Positions 51,820 to 61,450 are shown, counted from the first letter of the stretch. The stretch is 64,000 nt of DNA from Burkholderiaceae bacterium (GCA_023954015.1 JAMLIS010000004.1:150850-214849); one strand, 5' to 3'. A program made the numbers and translations. The notes: a model not told the origin generated them from the letters alone.

Positions 51820-53898
51820 TCAGCTGTTGTCCCCGCCCGGTCGGCGGGCCTTCAGGTAATCGGCGTTGTGCCGCGCCTCGAAATAACGCACCAGCGCCTT
51901 CGTGCCGCGCGTGCAATTGCGAAAACAGCACACGCCCTGGTCCATCAGGCGGGCAGCCATCGCATCGTAGAGCTTGCCCCCGTCGATGATGCCGATCAGC
52001 GGCTTGTCGTGGCGCTCGGCGAGCGGCGGCATCAGGTGCACCGTGCTCTTCGGATCGCTCAGGTCGTAGCCGGGGCGCAGCTTGCTTTGCTCGAGCGAGC
52101 GCACCGAAGGCGCCGTCGGATCGAGCCCGACGATGACCGCGTCGATGTTCGGATCCTGCAGGAACGCCGCCGAAATCTCGAGGTGCGCCTCGTCGTCGGC
52201 ACCCGGGTTGATGTCCAGCGGGTTGCGCACCTCGACCAGCTGGTCGAGCTTCTTGGCAACGAGGATCTGCTCGATTCTCTGCACGGTCGCGTCTTCGAGC
52301 GCACCCATCTGCATCGCGTAGCCGTCGTACTCGATGTTGTCGGCCATCGCGACCGCCTCGAAGCCTGCGCCGCTGATCGCGCCCAGCCGATTGCCGTCGG
52401 CCTTCTTTGCGTGCAGCGCGCCGGCGATGTAGAAGAGGTCGTCGAAGCTGTCGAGATCCTCGGTGACGATGGCGCCGGCGTGCCGGACGACCGACTCGAA
52501 GAGCGCCAGGCCGCCGGCGATCGAAGCGGTGTGGCCCATGACGCCGCCCTGGCCGGGCGCCGTGCGACCCGACTTGTAGACGACGATCTGCTTGCCCTGC
52601 AGCACGGCCTTGCGCACCGCCCGGGCGAAGTGCAGGCCGTCGAGATCCTTGAAGCCCTCGATGTAGATGCCGAGCGTGTCGATCCCGGGCAGATCGGCGA
52701 AATAGCTCAGCATGTCGCCGTGCGTCAGGTCGGTCTGGTTGCCCAGCGCAATCATGTAGGCCGGATCGAGCCAGGGATTCTGCGACAGCCGCGTGATCAT
52801 GAAGGCGCCGCTCTGCGACAGCATCACGGAATTGCGCACCGGCTTCTTCTTCGGCTTCGGCAGCCGCTCGAGCGGGATGAACCACGAGTCGTAACGGCCC
52901 GGATGCGAGACCACGCCGAGGCAGTTCGCGCCGAGGAAAATCGGACTGTCGGGCTTGCCGTGGGCGGCATTGATGCGCGCAGCCAGCGCCGCTGCCGGCT
53001 CGCGGCTCTTCTTCGTCTCGCCCATGCTGCCCGGGATCAGCATCACCGCCTCTACCGTGCCGGTGTCGATGATCTCGTCGACCAGCGCGTAGACCGCACT
53101 CGCCGCCACCGCGACGATGAGCAGGTCGAGCCTGCCGTCGAGCGCTGCGAGCCCTTCGACGCAGCGCACGCCGTCGATCTCGGTCTCCCCGGGCTTGAGG
53201 ACCACCAGTTGCTCCTTCGGGAAGCCGGAGCCGATCAGGTTGCGCAGGATGATGCGGCCGAAATTCATGCCGCTGCCCGAAACGCCGATGATGCCGATGC
53301 GCTCCGGATGGATCAGCTTGTCGATCTTCGCCACGGGCCGCGGCAGCCGGCCGGGCTGCGGCGCGGAGAATCTGCAGTGCGCGTTGCGAACGAAGAGCCC
53401 GGATCCGGACTCGAGGCAGTCGACTTCGAGCGCCTGCAGCACGAACGGAGCGTCTGGCCGCCCGGGTGCGAAGGCGCACGCGAGCCCGAGCAACCGGGCG
53501 AAGCATTCCTCGAGCGCCCTCTCGGGCGAGGGCCGACCTTCGCGCTGCACCGCGGCAGCGATCTTCTGCCAGGCCAGCGTGCGCTGGAACAGACGCACGA
53601 AATCCGGTGCGTCGGTGAGTTCGGCGACCGCGTAGACCGACGCGCGGTCGCGCCGGAACTGGCTCTCGTCGAGTTCCGCCTCCAGCCCGCCGAAGCCGGC
53701 ACCGATCACCATGCCGAACTCGCGGGTGCTGTTCAGCGTGATCCGCACCGCGGCGCCGCCGGCACCCGAACCGGCCCCCAGCGAGAATCCGATCGCGCCG
53801 AGCAGCGTGTCGAGCCCGACGCCGTCGAGGCTGTCGCGGCCCTGCCCGGCCGCTTCATGGAACAGCGAGGTTGCCTGCGCTACAAGGGAATTGCTCAC
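51820..53898 (-). CDS. NDP-forming acyl-CoA synthetase, rearranged domain order
   Basis: The 692-residue protein has an ATP-grasp-like part first (about 1-185), then a CoA-binding domain (RIGIIGVSGSGMNFGRIILRN), then the ligase domains with the catalytic histidine in GGVMGHTASIAGG. This differs from the Pat-like protein at 17581-20268, which has lost that histidine, so real synthetase activity is likely here. It makes acyl-CoA from acid, CoA and ATP with ADP release, or the reverse. The GTG at 53898 has GAAGG seven bases upstream; further GTG starts lie 45 and 51 bp upstream. Confidence 0.8.
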   Translation of the reverse strand: MSNSLVAQATSLFHEAAGQGRDSLDGVGLDTLLGAIGFSLGAGSGAGGAAVRITLNSTREFGMVIGAGFGGLEAELDESQFRRDRASVYAVAELTDAPDFVRLFQRTLAWQKIAAAVQREGRPSPERALEECFARLLGLACAFAPGRPDAPFVLQALEVDCLESGSGLFVRNAHCRFSAPQPGRLPRPVAKIDKLIHPERIGIIGVSGSGMNFGRIILRNLIGSGFPKEQLVVLKPGETEIDGVRCVEGLAALDGRLDLLIVAVAASAVYALVDEIIDTGTVEAVMLIPGSMGETKKSREPAAALAARINAAHGKPDSPIFLGANCLGVVSHPGRYDSWFIPLERLPKPKKKPVRNSVMLSQSGAFMITRLSQNPWLDPAYMIALGNQTDLTHGDMLSYFADLPGIDTLGIYIEGFKDLDGLHFARAVRKAVLQGKQIVVYKSGRTAPGQGGVMGHTASIAGGLALFESVVRHAGAIVTEDLDSFDDLFYIAGALHAKKADGNRLGAISGAGFEAVAMADNIEYDGYAMQMGALEDATVQRIEQILVAKKLDQLVEVRNPLDINPGADDEAHLEISAAFLQDPNIDAVIVGLDPTAPSVRSLEQSKLRPGYDLSDPKSTVHLMPPLAERHDKPLIGIIDGGKLYDAMAARLMDQGVCCFRNCTRGTKALVRYFEARHNADYLKARRPGGDNS

Positions 53899-54010
53899 GT
53901 CTCGACCTTCGATCCGAATCGCTTCGATGCGAAGGGCGAACACTACCACGCGTCGGAACGGGCACGAGACGGGCGAGCGCGGGCGACGTCGGGCGCTGCC
54001 GAGCGTTCTT

Positions 54011-55129
54011 TCAGTACCAGTCGTTCAGCATCACGCCGAATCCGATCCTGCGCACGCGAGTCCGATAGTCGAGCATCGACTCGCCATAGCCGTCGAAGTA
54101 CTGGAGGTGCCAGCGCAGGTTGGGACTGAAGCCGGTCGGCCGGCTCCAGTCGAGCTGCAGCGCTCCCTTGCCCGAACCCGCGAAGCTGCGTCGCGTGGTC
54201 AACGTGAACTCGTGCACGTCGCCGACGTACCCGACCTTCAGTTCGCCTTCGCCGACGTAACGCTCGATGCCGGGGTTGTCGTCCCCCTCGGCCGCGCCGG
54301 CGAACGGTTTGCGATCTTCCGGAATGCGCCACCAGGGACGAACGCCGACCCACCAGCCATCGGAGCGATCGAAGCGGAGGTCGGCAAAGAGCCGGTTCCA
54401 GCTGCGCGAACTGTCGCCCGAACGCCCGTTCGACTGATGCACGAAGCCGGCGCTGGCCAGGCGCCAGTCCCAGCCGAGAAGTCGCCGTGCGGGATTCCAC
54501 GACGCAAACAGCTCGGGTTCGTGGCTGTACTCGCGGAATGGGCTGGAGCGATCGTGGTTGTAGGCCTGCCACCAGGACTGGCCGGTGTAGGCGAAGAAGA
54601 GCGACAGGCGATCGTCGAGCAGCGGCGGCGTCAGCGCGAACTTGAAGCTGATCTGGAACTTGACCTCGTTGCGCTGCAGGTGCGCCTCGGAGACGCTGGC
54701 CGGCGCCGCGAAGGCGTGCGAGAACGGGTCGATGTAATTCGGTCGATGCGGCAGCAACGCAAAGCGCCTGGCCCAGACTTCGCGCTCGAGCGCGATGCGG
54801 CGCGCCACCGGCGAACCGGGCCGTACCGGAGTGCTCTCCTCGGACGCCGCGGGAGGGATGGCGACGGCATCGGCCTGCCGCGACTCGGCGAGCGGCTGTG
54901 GTGGCAGCGGTCCCGCGAGCGGCGCGGCCGGCGCGACGGACGCCGTGCCCTGGGTGACGATCGACGCACACTGCCTGCGCACCGATGCGACGCTGGCGTC
55001 GTCGGGGGCTCGCTGCAACGCCGACAGCAGGCAGGTTTCGACAGCGGTCTGCGCGCGTGCGCCGACCAGGAAGAAACCGGCGGCCAGCCCGCCGGCAACG
55101 AAGATCCGGATGCGACGGTGAAACGGCAT
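54011..55129 (-). CDS. pldA: Outer-membrane phospholipase A
   Basis: The 372-residue protein has a signal peptide and a proline/alanine-rich periplasmic extension of about 110 residues before the barrel. The OMPLA active site is present as HQSNGRSGDSSRSWNR, with catalytic His and Ser in HQS, and the barrel ends in an aromatic C-terminal residue (NDWY). It hydrolyses phospholipids in the outer membrane when dimerised. ATG at 55129 is used; a GTG six codons upstream is possible. It stands alone between an acyl-CoA synthetase and the Sox operon. Confidence 0.88.
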   Translation of the reverse strand: MPFHRRIRIFVAGGLAAGFFLVGARAQTAVETCLLSALQRAPDDASVASVRRQCASIVTQGTASVAPAAPLAGPLPPQPLAESRQADAVAIPPAASEESTPVRPGSPVARRIALEREVWARRFALLPHRPNYIDPFSHAFAAPASVSEAHLQRNEVKFQISFKFALTPPLLDDRLSLFFAYTGQSWWQAYNHDRSSPFREYSHEPELFASWNPARRLLGWDWRLASAGFVHQSNGRSGDSSRSWNRLFADLRFDRSDGWWVGVRPWWRIPEDRKPFAGAAEGDDNPGIERYVGEGELKVGYVGDVHEFTLTTRRSFAGSGKGALQLDWSRPTGFSPNLRWHLQYFDGYGESMLDYRTRVRRIGFGVMLNDWY

Positions 55130-55222
55130 CGCGCGATTGTGAAGCACCCGGCGTCGATGCCCCGGAAACGAGCGACCGGGACCGAAGAACCGGTGCGGCG
55201 ACGGGGCGTCGCCCGCGGCTCC

Positions 55223-56197
55223 TCAGCGTACCCCGAGCGCCTCGCGCTGCATGCGCAGGTACACGTTGTAGGCGTTGCGACGGTTCGCGTCCTCGAACGC
55301 CGGCAGCGACGAGAAGCGCGACCAGTCGGTACTTCGGTACGCCTCGTCGAAGTCGAGCAGCTCGTCGACCGCCTTGCCCATCTGCGCGCGCAGGAACAGC
55401 AGATAGTCGCGCGTCAGCGCGAGGTCGGCGAGCGCGTCGGTGGAAGCAGGTCCGTGCCCGGTCACGACGACGCGCGGGCGCTGGGCAGAGAGCTTGTCCA
55501 GTGCAGCAAGCCAGGCGCTCGGGTCGGCATCGCCGACGAAAGGCACGCGGCCGGCGAAGATCAGGTCGCCGGCGAACAGCACTCCCTCCTCTTCGACCAG
55601 CATCATCAGGTCCTCGGCCGTGTGCGCCGGTCCTGCCGGCAGCAGGCGGAACGTGAGGCCGCCCAGGTGAAAGACCGTTTCGCCGTCGACGAGACGATCG
55701 GGCGCGACGATGCGCGCTTCGTCGGTGACCCACGGCGCGAGCGATTCGCGCCGCTCCGCCAGCCGCTTGCCGGGAGCATCGGTGGCCAGGTAATCGCGCA
55801 CGGCGCGATGCGCCCACACTTCGGCGCCGGCTTCCTTCAGCGCCTGCAGGCCGTAGAAATGGTCCGAGTGGTAGTGACTGACGACGACGCGGCGCACCGG
55901 CTGCCTGGTGATCTGCCGGATGCGCTCGAGCAGCGCCGCGCCGAGCGCCGGCGTGCCGAGCGCATCGAACACGACGACACCGTCGTCCGTGACGACGAAG
56001 CCGGCGTTCGAATTGAAGCCTTCGTTCTGCAGCGACACCATGCCGCTGTCGCCCTGCACGTACCAGACGCGCTCGGAGACGCGCTGCGGCGCGATCTCGA
56101 CGCTCACCGGCGCCGGCGAGCGCGCAACAACGCTCGCCGCAAGGACCGCGCACAGGCAGGTCGCGACGACCCGCGACAGTACGCGCCCAGCTTTCAC
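55223..56197 (-). CDS. Exported metallo-beta-lactamase fold hydrolase (SoxH-like)
   Basis: The 324-residue protein has a signal peptide (VKAGRVLSRVVATCLCAVLA), the metal motif HYHSDH, a further His in PAHTAEDLM, D in FAGDLIF and H in VTGHGPAS. Sox clusters often end with such a hydrolase (SoxH). The GTG start at 56197 overlaps the preceding stop (GTGA). Its substrate is unknown; a thioester or quinone-related role has been proposed for relatives. Confidence 0.8.
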   Translation of the reverse strand: MKAGRVLSRVVATCLCAVLAASVVARSPAPVSVEIAPQRVSERVWYVQGDSGMVSLQNEGFNSNAGFVVTDDGVVVFDALGTPALGAALLERIRQITRQPVRRVVVSHYHSDHFYGLQALKEAGAEVWAHRAVRDYLATDAPGKRLAERRESLAPWVTDEARIVAPDRLVDGETVFHLGGLTFRLLPAGPAHTAEDLMMLVEEEGVLFAGDLIFAGRVPFVGDADPSAWLAALDKLSAQRPRVVVTGHGPASTDALADLALTRDYLLFLRAQMGKAVDELLDFDEAYRSTDWSRFSSLPAFEDANRRNAYNVYLRMQREALGVR

Positions 56198-56721
56198 TGC
56201 AATTCGACGTCCATCTGGATCGCGTCGATGCCTTTCTGCGCGCAGCGCTCGTCGGCGTCGCCGCCCGGTGCACCCGACACGCCGATCGCCGCGATCGTCG
56301 ACCCGCCCGCCTCGATCGGCAGGCCGCCGCCGATCGGCATCACGCGCGAGGCGCCGCGGATGCCGCTCATCGGCTTGCCCGCCTGCGTCTCCTCGCCGAG
56401 CATCGCGGTCGTCATCCGGAACGAAGCGGCGGTCCAGGCCTTGTTCGTCGCCACCTCGACCGTGTGCGCCCCGGCGTAGCGATCGCGCACGAATGCCTGC
56501 AGCACGCCGCTGCGATCGGTGACGGCGACGCCGACCTGGAAACCCTCGTTGCGACACGCCTCCAGCGCGGCCAGCGCCGCCTTGTTCGCCACTTCCGCGA
56601 CCAGCGAGCGGGTGGCGAAGGTGGCTTCGGCGCGCGCGGCCGGCGGTGCAAGGGCAGCGGCCACGGCCAGCGCACAGGACGCGGCGCACACGACGCGACA
56701 CGAAAGAAACGAAGTGCTCAT
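56194..56721 (-). CDS. DUF336 (GlcG/HbpS) family exported protein
   Basis: The 175-residue protein has a signal peptide (ending near ARA-E) and the GlcG/HbpS fold: AALEACRNEGFQVGVAVTDRSG, then GASRVMPIGGGLPI and AIGVSGAPGG. HbpS members bind heme. It lies between a SoxW-like thioredoxin and a SoxH-like hydrolase with overlapping starts, and may bind heme or a redox cofactor in the periplasm. Confidence 0.82.
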   Translation of the reverse strand: MSTSFLSCRVVCAASCALAVAAALAPPAARAEATFATRSLVAEVANKAALAALEACRNEGFQVGVAVTDRSGVLQAFVRDRYAGAHTVEVATNKAWTAASFRMTTAMLGEETQAGKPMSGIRGASRVMPIGGGLPIEAGGSTIAAIGVSGAPGGDADERCAQKGIDAIQMDVELQ

Positions 56722-57272
56722 CCCTGTGCTCCCTGCTTCAGCCAGCGCGAGAGCTCGGCGACGTCCTCGGGAAACATCTCGCCGATCTCGAACTGCTCGA
56801 GTCGCCCGCTGCGACCGATGACCCAGACGATGGGCAGGCCCTTCGGCCGGCCGAGCACCGCCTCCCATTTCGGATCGAACATCGCCGCATGAAACGCATA
56901 GCGATGCTCGCGCATGTAGCGTTTCGCATCGTCGGGATTGCGGTCGATCGACAGGCCGAGCACTTCGAGCCCGGAGGCCATCTGCGCGCGATGCAGCTTG
57001 TCGAGCTCCGGATTCTGGCGCCCGCAGAACGGGCACCAGGTCGCCCACAATTCGACGACGAGAACCTTGCCGCGCCAGTAGGCAGGTTCGATCTCGCGAC
57101 CGTCGAGCAGGCGCACCGGCGGCAGTTCGATGCGCGTTCCCAGCGCAGGCGCGCCCGCCGCCGTTGCGACCGGCGGCGCAGCGGTCGCCGCCGATGCGAG
57201 CCGCGGCGCTGCGACCGCTGCGACGGCAGCGCCCACGGCGGTCAACAGGCGACGTCTGGTGCAGGCGTTCAT
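56718..57272 (-). CDS. Periplasmic thioredoxin-like protein (SoxW/TlpA-like)
   Basis: The 184-residue protein has an N-terminal twin-arginine-like signal (RRRLLTAVGAAVAAVAA) and a TlpA fold with C80-PF-C83 (WATWCPFC). In Sox clusters SoxW keeps the SoxY cysteine reduced. It starts 4 bp after soxB and overlaps the DUF336 gene. Confidence 0.83.
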   Translation of the reverse strand: MNACTRRRLLTAVGAAVAAVAAPRLASAATAAPPVATAAGAPALGTRIELPPVRLLDGREIEPAYWRGKVLVVELWATWCPFCGRQNPELDKLHRAQMASGLEVLGLSIDRNPDDAKRYMREHRYAFHAAMFDPKWEAVLGRPKGLPIVWVIGRSGRLEQFEIGEMFPEDVAELSRWLKQGAQG

Positions 57273-57276
57273 CGCG

Positions 57277-58992
57277 TCAGGCGATCCCGGGGTTCTCGCC
57301 CACGCCGATCAGCCGCGGCTGGTTCGGCCGGCGCGTGGCGACCGTGCGCTGGGCCTTCAGCCATCGTTCGACGACCTCCCATACGGGTTCGCCACTCGCG
57401 CCCTGCGCGACCGGCGCCCAGCCGGCGACCCGATAGGTGCGCGACGCTTCCATCGGCTTGCCGTCCAGCCGCATGTCGGAGATGCGCGAGCCGGCGCCGG
57501 CCGACGGAGCGCACGCGTAGGTCATTCCCCCGACGCGCACCATGTCGCCGCCCTGCTGGTAGTAGGGATCGGGATTGAAGAGATTGTCGGCGACGTCCTC
57601 GAGGATCGTCTTGATCATTTCACCCGACAGGTCGGAGACCGTGGTGTACGGATAGGTGATCGCCGTCTGGTCCAACAGGTGTTCGCGCGTGATCGCCTCG
57701 CCCGGCAACAGCGAGGTTCCCCAGCGAAAGCCCGGCGAGAACGCGATCTGCGCGTCCTTCTCCTCGATCAGCGCATCGACGATCAGCTGGTCGAAGGTGC
57801 CGTTGAAGTTGCCGCGCCGGTACAGCAGACCCTCGGTGACCGCGAGCTTCTCGCCGAGCTTCGCGAGGTGCGGCGCACGGACGCGGTCGATCAGCGCCTG
57901 CATCTGGGCGTCGGCCGGCAGCAGGTTCGAGAACACCGGCAACAGGCGGTAGCGGAAGTCGGCAAGCTTTCCGCCCTTCACGTCGAGGTCGAGCACGGCG
58001 AGGAACTTGCCGTTCGAACCGGCGTTGGTGACGATCGTCGTGCCCTTCGCATTGCGCACCTTCACCGGCTGGGGCACTCCATCGTGCGTGTGTCCGCCGA
58101 GAATCGCGTCCAGGCCGCTCACCCGCGAGGCGAGCTGCAGGTCGACGTCCATCCCGTTGTGCGACAGCAGCACGACGACCTGCGCACCGTTGGCACGCAC
58201 CTCGTCGACGATCTGCTGCAGGCGCTCGTCCTGGATGCCGAAGGTCCACTGCTCGACGAAATACCGCGGATTGGCGATCGGCGTGTAGGGAAACGCCTGC
58301 CCGATGACCGCGACCGGCACGCCGTTGATCGTGCGCAGCGCGTGCGACGGAAAGACCGGGTCCTCGAAATCGGTGGTCTTGACGTTCTGCGCGACGAAAT
58401 CGACGTGGCCCTTCAGGTCGCGCGCGATGATCTCCTCGACGCGTTCGGCGCCGTAGGTGAACTCCCAGTGCGCGGTCATCACGTCGACGCCCAGCTGCTT
58501 GCACGCGTCGACCATGTCCTGGCCCTTCGACCACAACGAAGTGGCCGATCCCTGCCAGGTGTCGCCCCCGTCGAGCAGCAGCGCACCCGGGCGCGAGGCG
58601 CGCAGCCGCTTCACCAGCGTGGCCAGGTGCGCGAAACCGCCGACCTTGCCGTAGGTGCGCGCCGCGTCCTCGAAGTCCAGGTACGTGAAGGCATGCGCCT
58701 CGCGGCTTCCCGGCGCGATGCCGAAGTGCTTCAACAGCGACTCGCCGACCAGGTGCGGCGGGCGGCCGAACGCGTCGCCCAGGCCCAGGTTCACGCTCGG
58801 CTCGCGAAAATGCACCGGCATCAATTGCGCATGGCAATCGGTGAAGTGCAGCAGGCTCACGTTGCCGAAAGGGGCAACGTCGTAGAAGGACTCGGCGCGC
58901 GCCGAGCCGGGCGACGCCGCGCCTGCAGGCAGCGACAGGCCCGCGGCCGAGGCGGCCGCGAGCAGGCGCAGGAATTCGCGGCGATCGATCAT
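57277..58992 (-). CDS. soxB: Thiosulfohydrolase SoxB
   Basis: The 571-residue protein begins with a Tat signal (DRREFLRLLAAASAAGLSL) and has the metallophosphatase motifs of SoxB: FTDCHAQL, LDGGDTWQGS, GGHTHDG and DQTAITYPYTTVSDL. It binds two manganese ions and cleaves sulfonate from SoxY-bound thiosulfate. It follows soxX by 58 bp. Confidence 0.95.
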   Translation of the reverse strand: MIDRREFLRLLAAASAAGLSLPAGAASPGSARAESFYDVAPFGNVSLLHFTDCHAQLMPVHFREPSVNLGLGDAFGRPPHLVGESLLKHFGIAPGSREAHAFTYLDFEDAARTYGKVGGFAHLATLVKRLRASRPGALLLDGGDTWQGSATSLWSKGQDMVDACKQLGVDVMTAHWEFTYGAERVEEIIARDLKGHVDFVAQNVKTTDFEDPVFPSHALRTINGVPVAVIGQAFPYTPIANPRYFVEQWTFGIQDERLQQIVDEVRANGAQVVVLLSHNGMDVDLQLASRVSGLDAILGGHTHDGVPQPVKVRNAKGTTIVTNAGSNGKFLAVLDLDVKGGKLADFRYRLLPVFSNLLPADAQMQALIDRVRAPHLAKLGEKLAVTEGLLYRRGNFNGTFDQLIVDALIEEKDAQIAFSPGFRWGTSLLPGEAITREHLLDQTAITYPYTTVSDLSGEMIKTILEDVADNLFNPDPYYQQGGDMVRVGGMTYACAPSAGAGSRISDMRLDGKPMEASRTYRVAGWAPVAQGASGEPVWEVVERWLKAQRTVATRRPNQPRLIGVGENPGIA

Positions 58993-59050
58993 CGCCGCAC
59001 GCCGTTCGGACGACCGGCGGCGAGCGCACCGAGTGGCATCTTGCCGGTTC

Positions 59051-59689
59051 TCACTTGTTGACCGGAGAAGCCGGGTCGAGCAGCAGCGCCATCACGTCCT
59101 TCAATTGTGTCTCGGTGAGGATGCCGGCGTCGCCGAAGCGCGGCATGTTGTTGCACGCCGCGTACGCGTGGCCGTTCCACAGGCGAGTCCACGTGTATTC
59201 GAGCGTGTCCTTCGAGTTGCCGCGCAACTTGCCGTAGTTGTACAGCGTCGGACCGATGTTGCCGTAGGCGATTTCTTCCTTCGACAACTGGTGGCACGCG
59301 TAGCAGTTGCCGCCGGCGACCGTCTTCTCGGTGTCGCTGTACTGCAGTCCGCGGCCGCTCTGCGCGATCTTCTCGCCGGCTTTCCAGTCGCCCAGGAACC
59401 TGCCGTCGGCCGGGAATTTCACGCTCTTCTTCGCGTCGGCTTCGAGCCGCGCGCGCAACTCCGCCGGCAACGGCTTGTCGGCATACTGGCTGCACACGCG
59501 TTGCAGTTCGGTCTGCTCGAGCCGATCGACCTTCGCGATTCCCTTGTCGCGGAACGAGGCCGTCAGCACCTGCTTGACCTCGGCATCGGACACCGCGCTG
59601 GACCCGGTCATCGAGGCGCAACCGGCCACGCCGACGATCACCGCGAACGCGACGGCACCGCGTCGCGCGTACATTGCTTTGCCTGGCAT
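59051..59689 (-). CDS. soxX: Monoheme cytochrome SoxX, predicted lipoprotein
   Basis: The 212-residue protein has heme motif C129-YA-C132-H133 and a Met ligand in NNMPRFGDAG, typical of SoxX. Its signal peptide ends in VAGC (C24), a lipobox, so it may be membrane-anchored; classical SoxX is soluble. An extended N-terminal region of about 90 residues precedes the heme domain. With SoxA it couples thiosulfate to SoxY. Confidence 0.88.
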   Translation of the reverse strand: MPGKAMYARRGAVAFAVIVGVAGCASMTGSSAVSDAEVKQVLTASFRDKGIAKVDRLEQTELQRVCSQYADKPLPAELRARLEADAKKSVKFPADGRFLGDWKAGEKIAQSGRGLQYSDTEKTVAGGNCYACHQLSKEEIAYGNIGPTLYNYGKLRGNSKDTLEYTWTRLWNGHAYAACNNMPRFGDAGILTETQLKDVMALLLDPASPVNK

Positions 59690-59708
59690 CTCCCGTCTCC
59701 TCGTTTGC

Positions 59709-60515
59709 TTATCGCTTGATCGCCGGCGAATCCATGGTGCCGCCCTTCGCGTTCACGCCGAGGAACGTGATCAGGTCGATCGACGCCGGAGACGTGAAGA
59801 CGAGTTCGGGGAACCGCTGCTGGCGGAAACAGTCGTTCAGGCGCCATTGCATGGTGCGAAGCGCGCCCTGCGAGACGCGATAGGCGGGCCACGTCGTGAA
59901 CGCCTTCTTCGCGGGTTCGCGCTCGAGCAGGTTGGGCAGATCCTGCAGCCGGATGCGCTTGTCGTTGTCGCCGTGGCAAGAAGCGCAGGAGAAGTCGTAC
60001 GGGCCGCCCCGATAGAAAAAGATCTTCCTGCCGCGCTCGTACGCCGCGATCTCCTTCGGATGGCTCTGCGGAACCGCCACCGGCATGCCGCGCGACTGCT
60101 CGACGAGGTAGGCGATCAGCGACTCGTTGTCGGTCGCCCGCTGGCCGGAGCCGGAGAAGGGCTTCTTCACCACCTCGGCACGCTCGAAACCCTGCAGCGT
60201 CACCTGGCAATGCACGAGCCGCGCCTCGGCGTCCATCACCTGGTCGGTGTCGGCGAAGTACCGCGGCAGTTCGGCGTAGGCGCCCTTGACGACGCCCGGG
60301 CCCTTGCCGAGGTCGCAACGCTCCAGCGTGGCGTTCTTCGGCCCGCGCGGCGTCTTCCACATCTCCTCGCCGCGCATCACGGTGAGCTCGGCCGGGTTGC
60401 CGTCCTGCAGCATCTCGCGATAACGCTCGATCTCGGCCTGCGTGTCGGATTGAGCGTACGCGATCGCAGTGGCGGCGAGCGCCGACGCTGCGACGCACAG
60501 CGATGCCTTTCGCAT
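59709..60515 (-). CDS. soxA: Monoheme cytochrome SoxA
   Basis: The 268-residue protein has one heme site (C177-AS-C180-H181), the active-site cysteine ligand C229 in RLNDCFRQQRFP, and a vestigial first domain whose heme is replaced by C67/C103. This is the single-heme SoxA form. It catalyses the oxidative joining of thiosulfate to the SoxY cysteine. A signal peptide ends near AYA-Q. Confidence 0.93.
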   Translation of the reverse strand: MRKASLCVAASALAATAIAYAQSDTQAEIERYREMLQDGNPAELTVMRGEEMWKTPRGPKNATLERCDLGKGPGVVKGAYAELPRYFADTDQVMDAEARLVHCQVTLQGFERAEVVKKPFSGSGQRATDNESLIAYLVEQSRGMPVAVPQSHPKEIAAYERGRKIFFYRGGPYDFSCASCHGDNDKRIRLQDLPNLLEREPAKKAFTTWPAYRVSQGALRTMQWRLNDCFRQQRFPELVFTSPASIDLITFLGVNAKGGTMDSPAIKR

Positions 60516-60618
60516 GGATAGTGTCTCCTCTGGTTGAGTGCGCCGTCGCGCCGGGGTCCTCCTCCCCGACGCCGGGCGGCGATGCGACGCCGGGTCGCGA
60601 TGCCGGCAAGCCCGGCTC

Positions 60619-60930
60619 TCAGCTCACCGTCGCTTCGTCGGTGCGCTTGTCGCCCCTGTTGTCCACCCAGGTGACGGTGATCTTGTCGCCCGGCTTGGCA
60701 TCCTTGACCTTGAACTGCAGGTAAGGATTCTTCGAGATCGCCGGACCCCAGTGCGCGCGGAACACCGGCTTGCCGTTCAGCGAGGCCGTGACTTCGGTGA
60801 TGTGCCAGGCCGGGATCACCTTTCCGGAGGCGTCCTTGCGCTGTCCGGTTTCCATCTCGTGCGCCATCAGTACGCGCACGTCGGCCGTGCCGTCCTTCGC
60901 GGTGGCGCGAATCTTCATCGGGTCTGCCAT
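60619..60930 (-). CDS. soxZ: Sulfur carrier complex protein SoxZ
   Basis: The 103-residue protein has the Ig-like SoxZ fold: DVRVLMAHEMETGQRKD, PAWHITEVTASLNGK and KDAKPGDKITVTWVDNRGD. It lacks a signal peptide and is co-exported with SoxY, as in other Sox systems. It follows soxY by 49 bp. Confidence 0.93.
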   Translation of the reverse strand: MADPMKIRATAKDGTADVRVLMAHEMETGQRKDASGKVIPAWHITEVTASLNGKPVFRAHWGPAISKNPYLQFKVKDAKPGDKITVTWVDNRGDKRTDEATVS

Positions 60931-60979
60931 TTCGCAGCGTCTCCTGTGGGAATCGTATGCAGGCCGAAACGCGGCCGCT

Positions 60980-61450
60980 TCAGCCGCCGCAGCCGCCGAG
61001 CGTCACCTTGATTTCCTTGCGGGCCATGTAGTACTTGCCGTCGGCTTTCACGAGGGCGACGACGTCCGAGCTCTGGCCCATCTTGATGCGCATGCTCACC
61101 TCGGGCTGCGAGCCCTCGAGGATGTCGTAGGCTCCCGCCAGCGCATTCGGGTTCTTGTCGACGAGCAGTGCGATCGACTCGGTTTTCGGCAGGTTGCTCC
61201 TGACGGCCACCGGCACCACCGCGCCGTTCTCCGCGATGTCGGGCGAGACGATGACGACGTCCTTCGACTCCGTCGCCCCGGCGGCGCCGAGCGCCTTCAG
61301 CGTTTCGGGAACACCGGCGACGCGGAAAGTCTTCTCGTCGAATGCCTGCGCGGCGGCGGAGCCGGGGCGCAGCAGGCCCATCGACAGCAGCGCACCGTAC
61401 AGGCCGGCGCTGCCCGCGACCTGCAGCGTCGTGCGTCTCGTTAGGTTCAT
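60980..61450 (-). CDS. soxY: Sulfur carrier protein SoxY
   Basis: The 156-residue protein has a Tat signal (TRRTTLQVAGSAGLYGALLS) and ends in GGCGG, where the cysteine carries the sulfur intermediates of the Sox cycle. The ATG at 61450 lies 80 bp after the soxD stop. Confidence 0.94.
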   Translation of the reverse strand: MNLTRRTTLQVAGSAGLYGALLSMGLLRPGSAAAQAFDEKTFRVAGVPETLKALGAAGATESKDVVIVSPDIAENGAVVPVAVRSNLPKTESIALLVDKNPNALAGAYDILEGSQPEVSMRIKMGQSSDVVALVKADGKYYMARKEIKVTLGGCGG

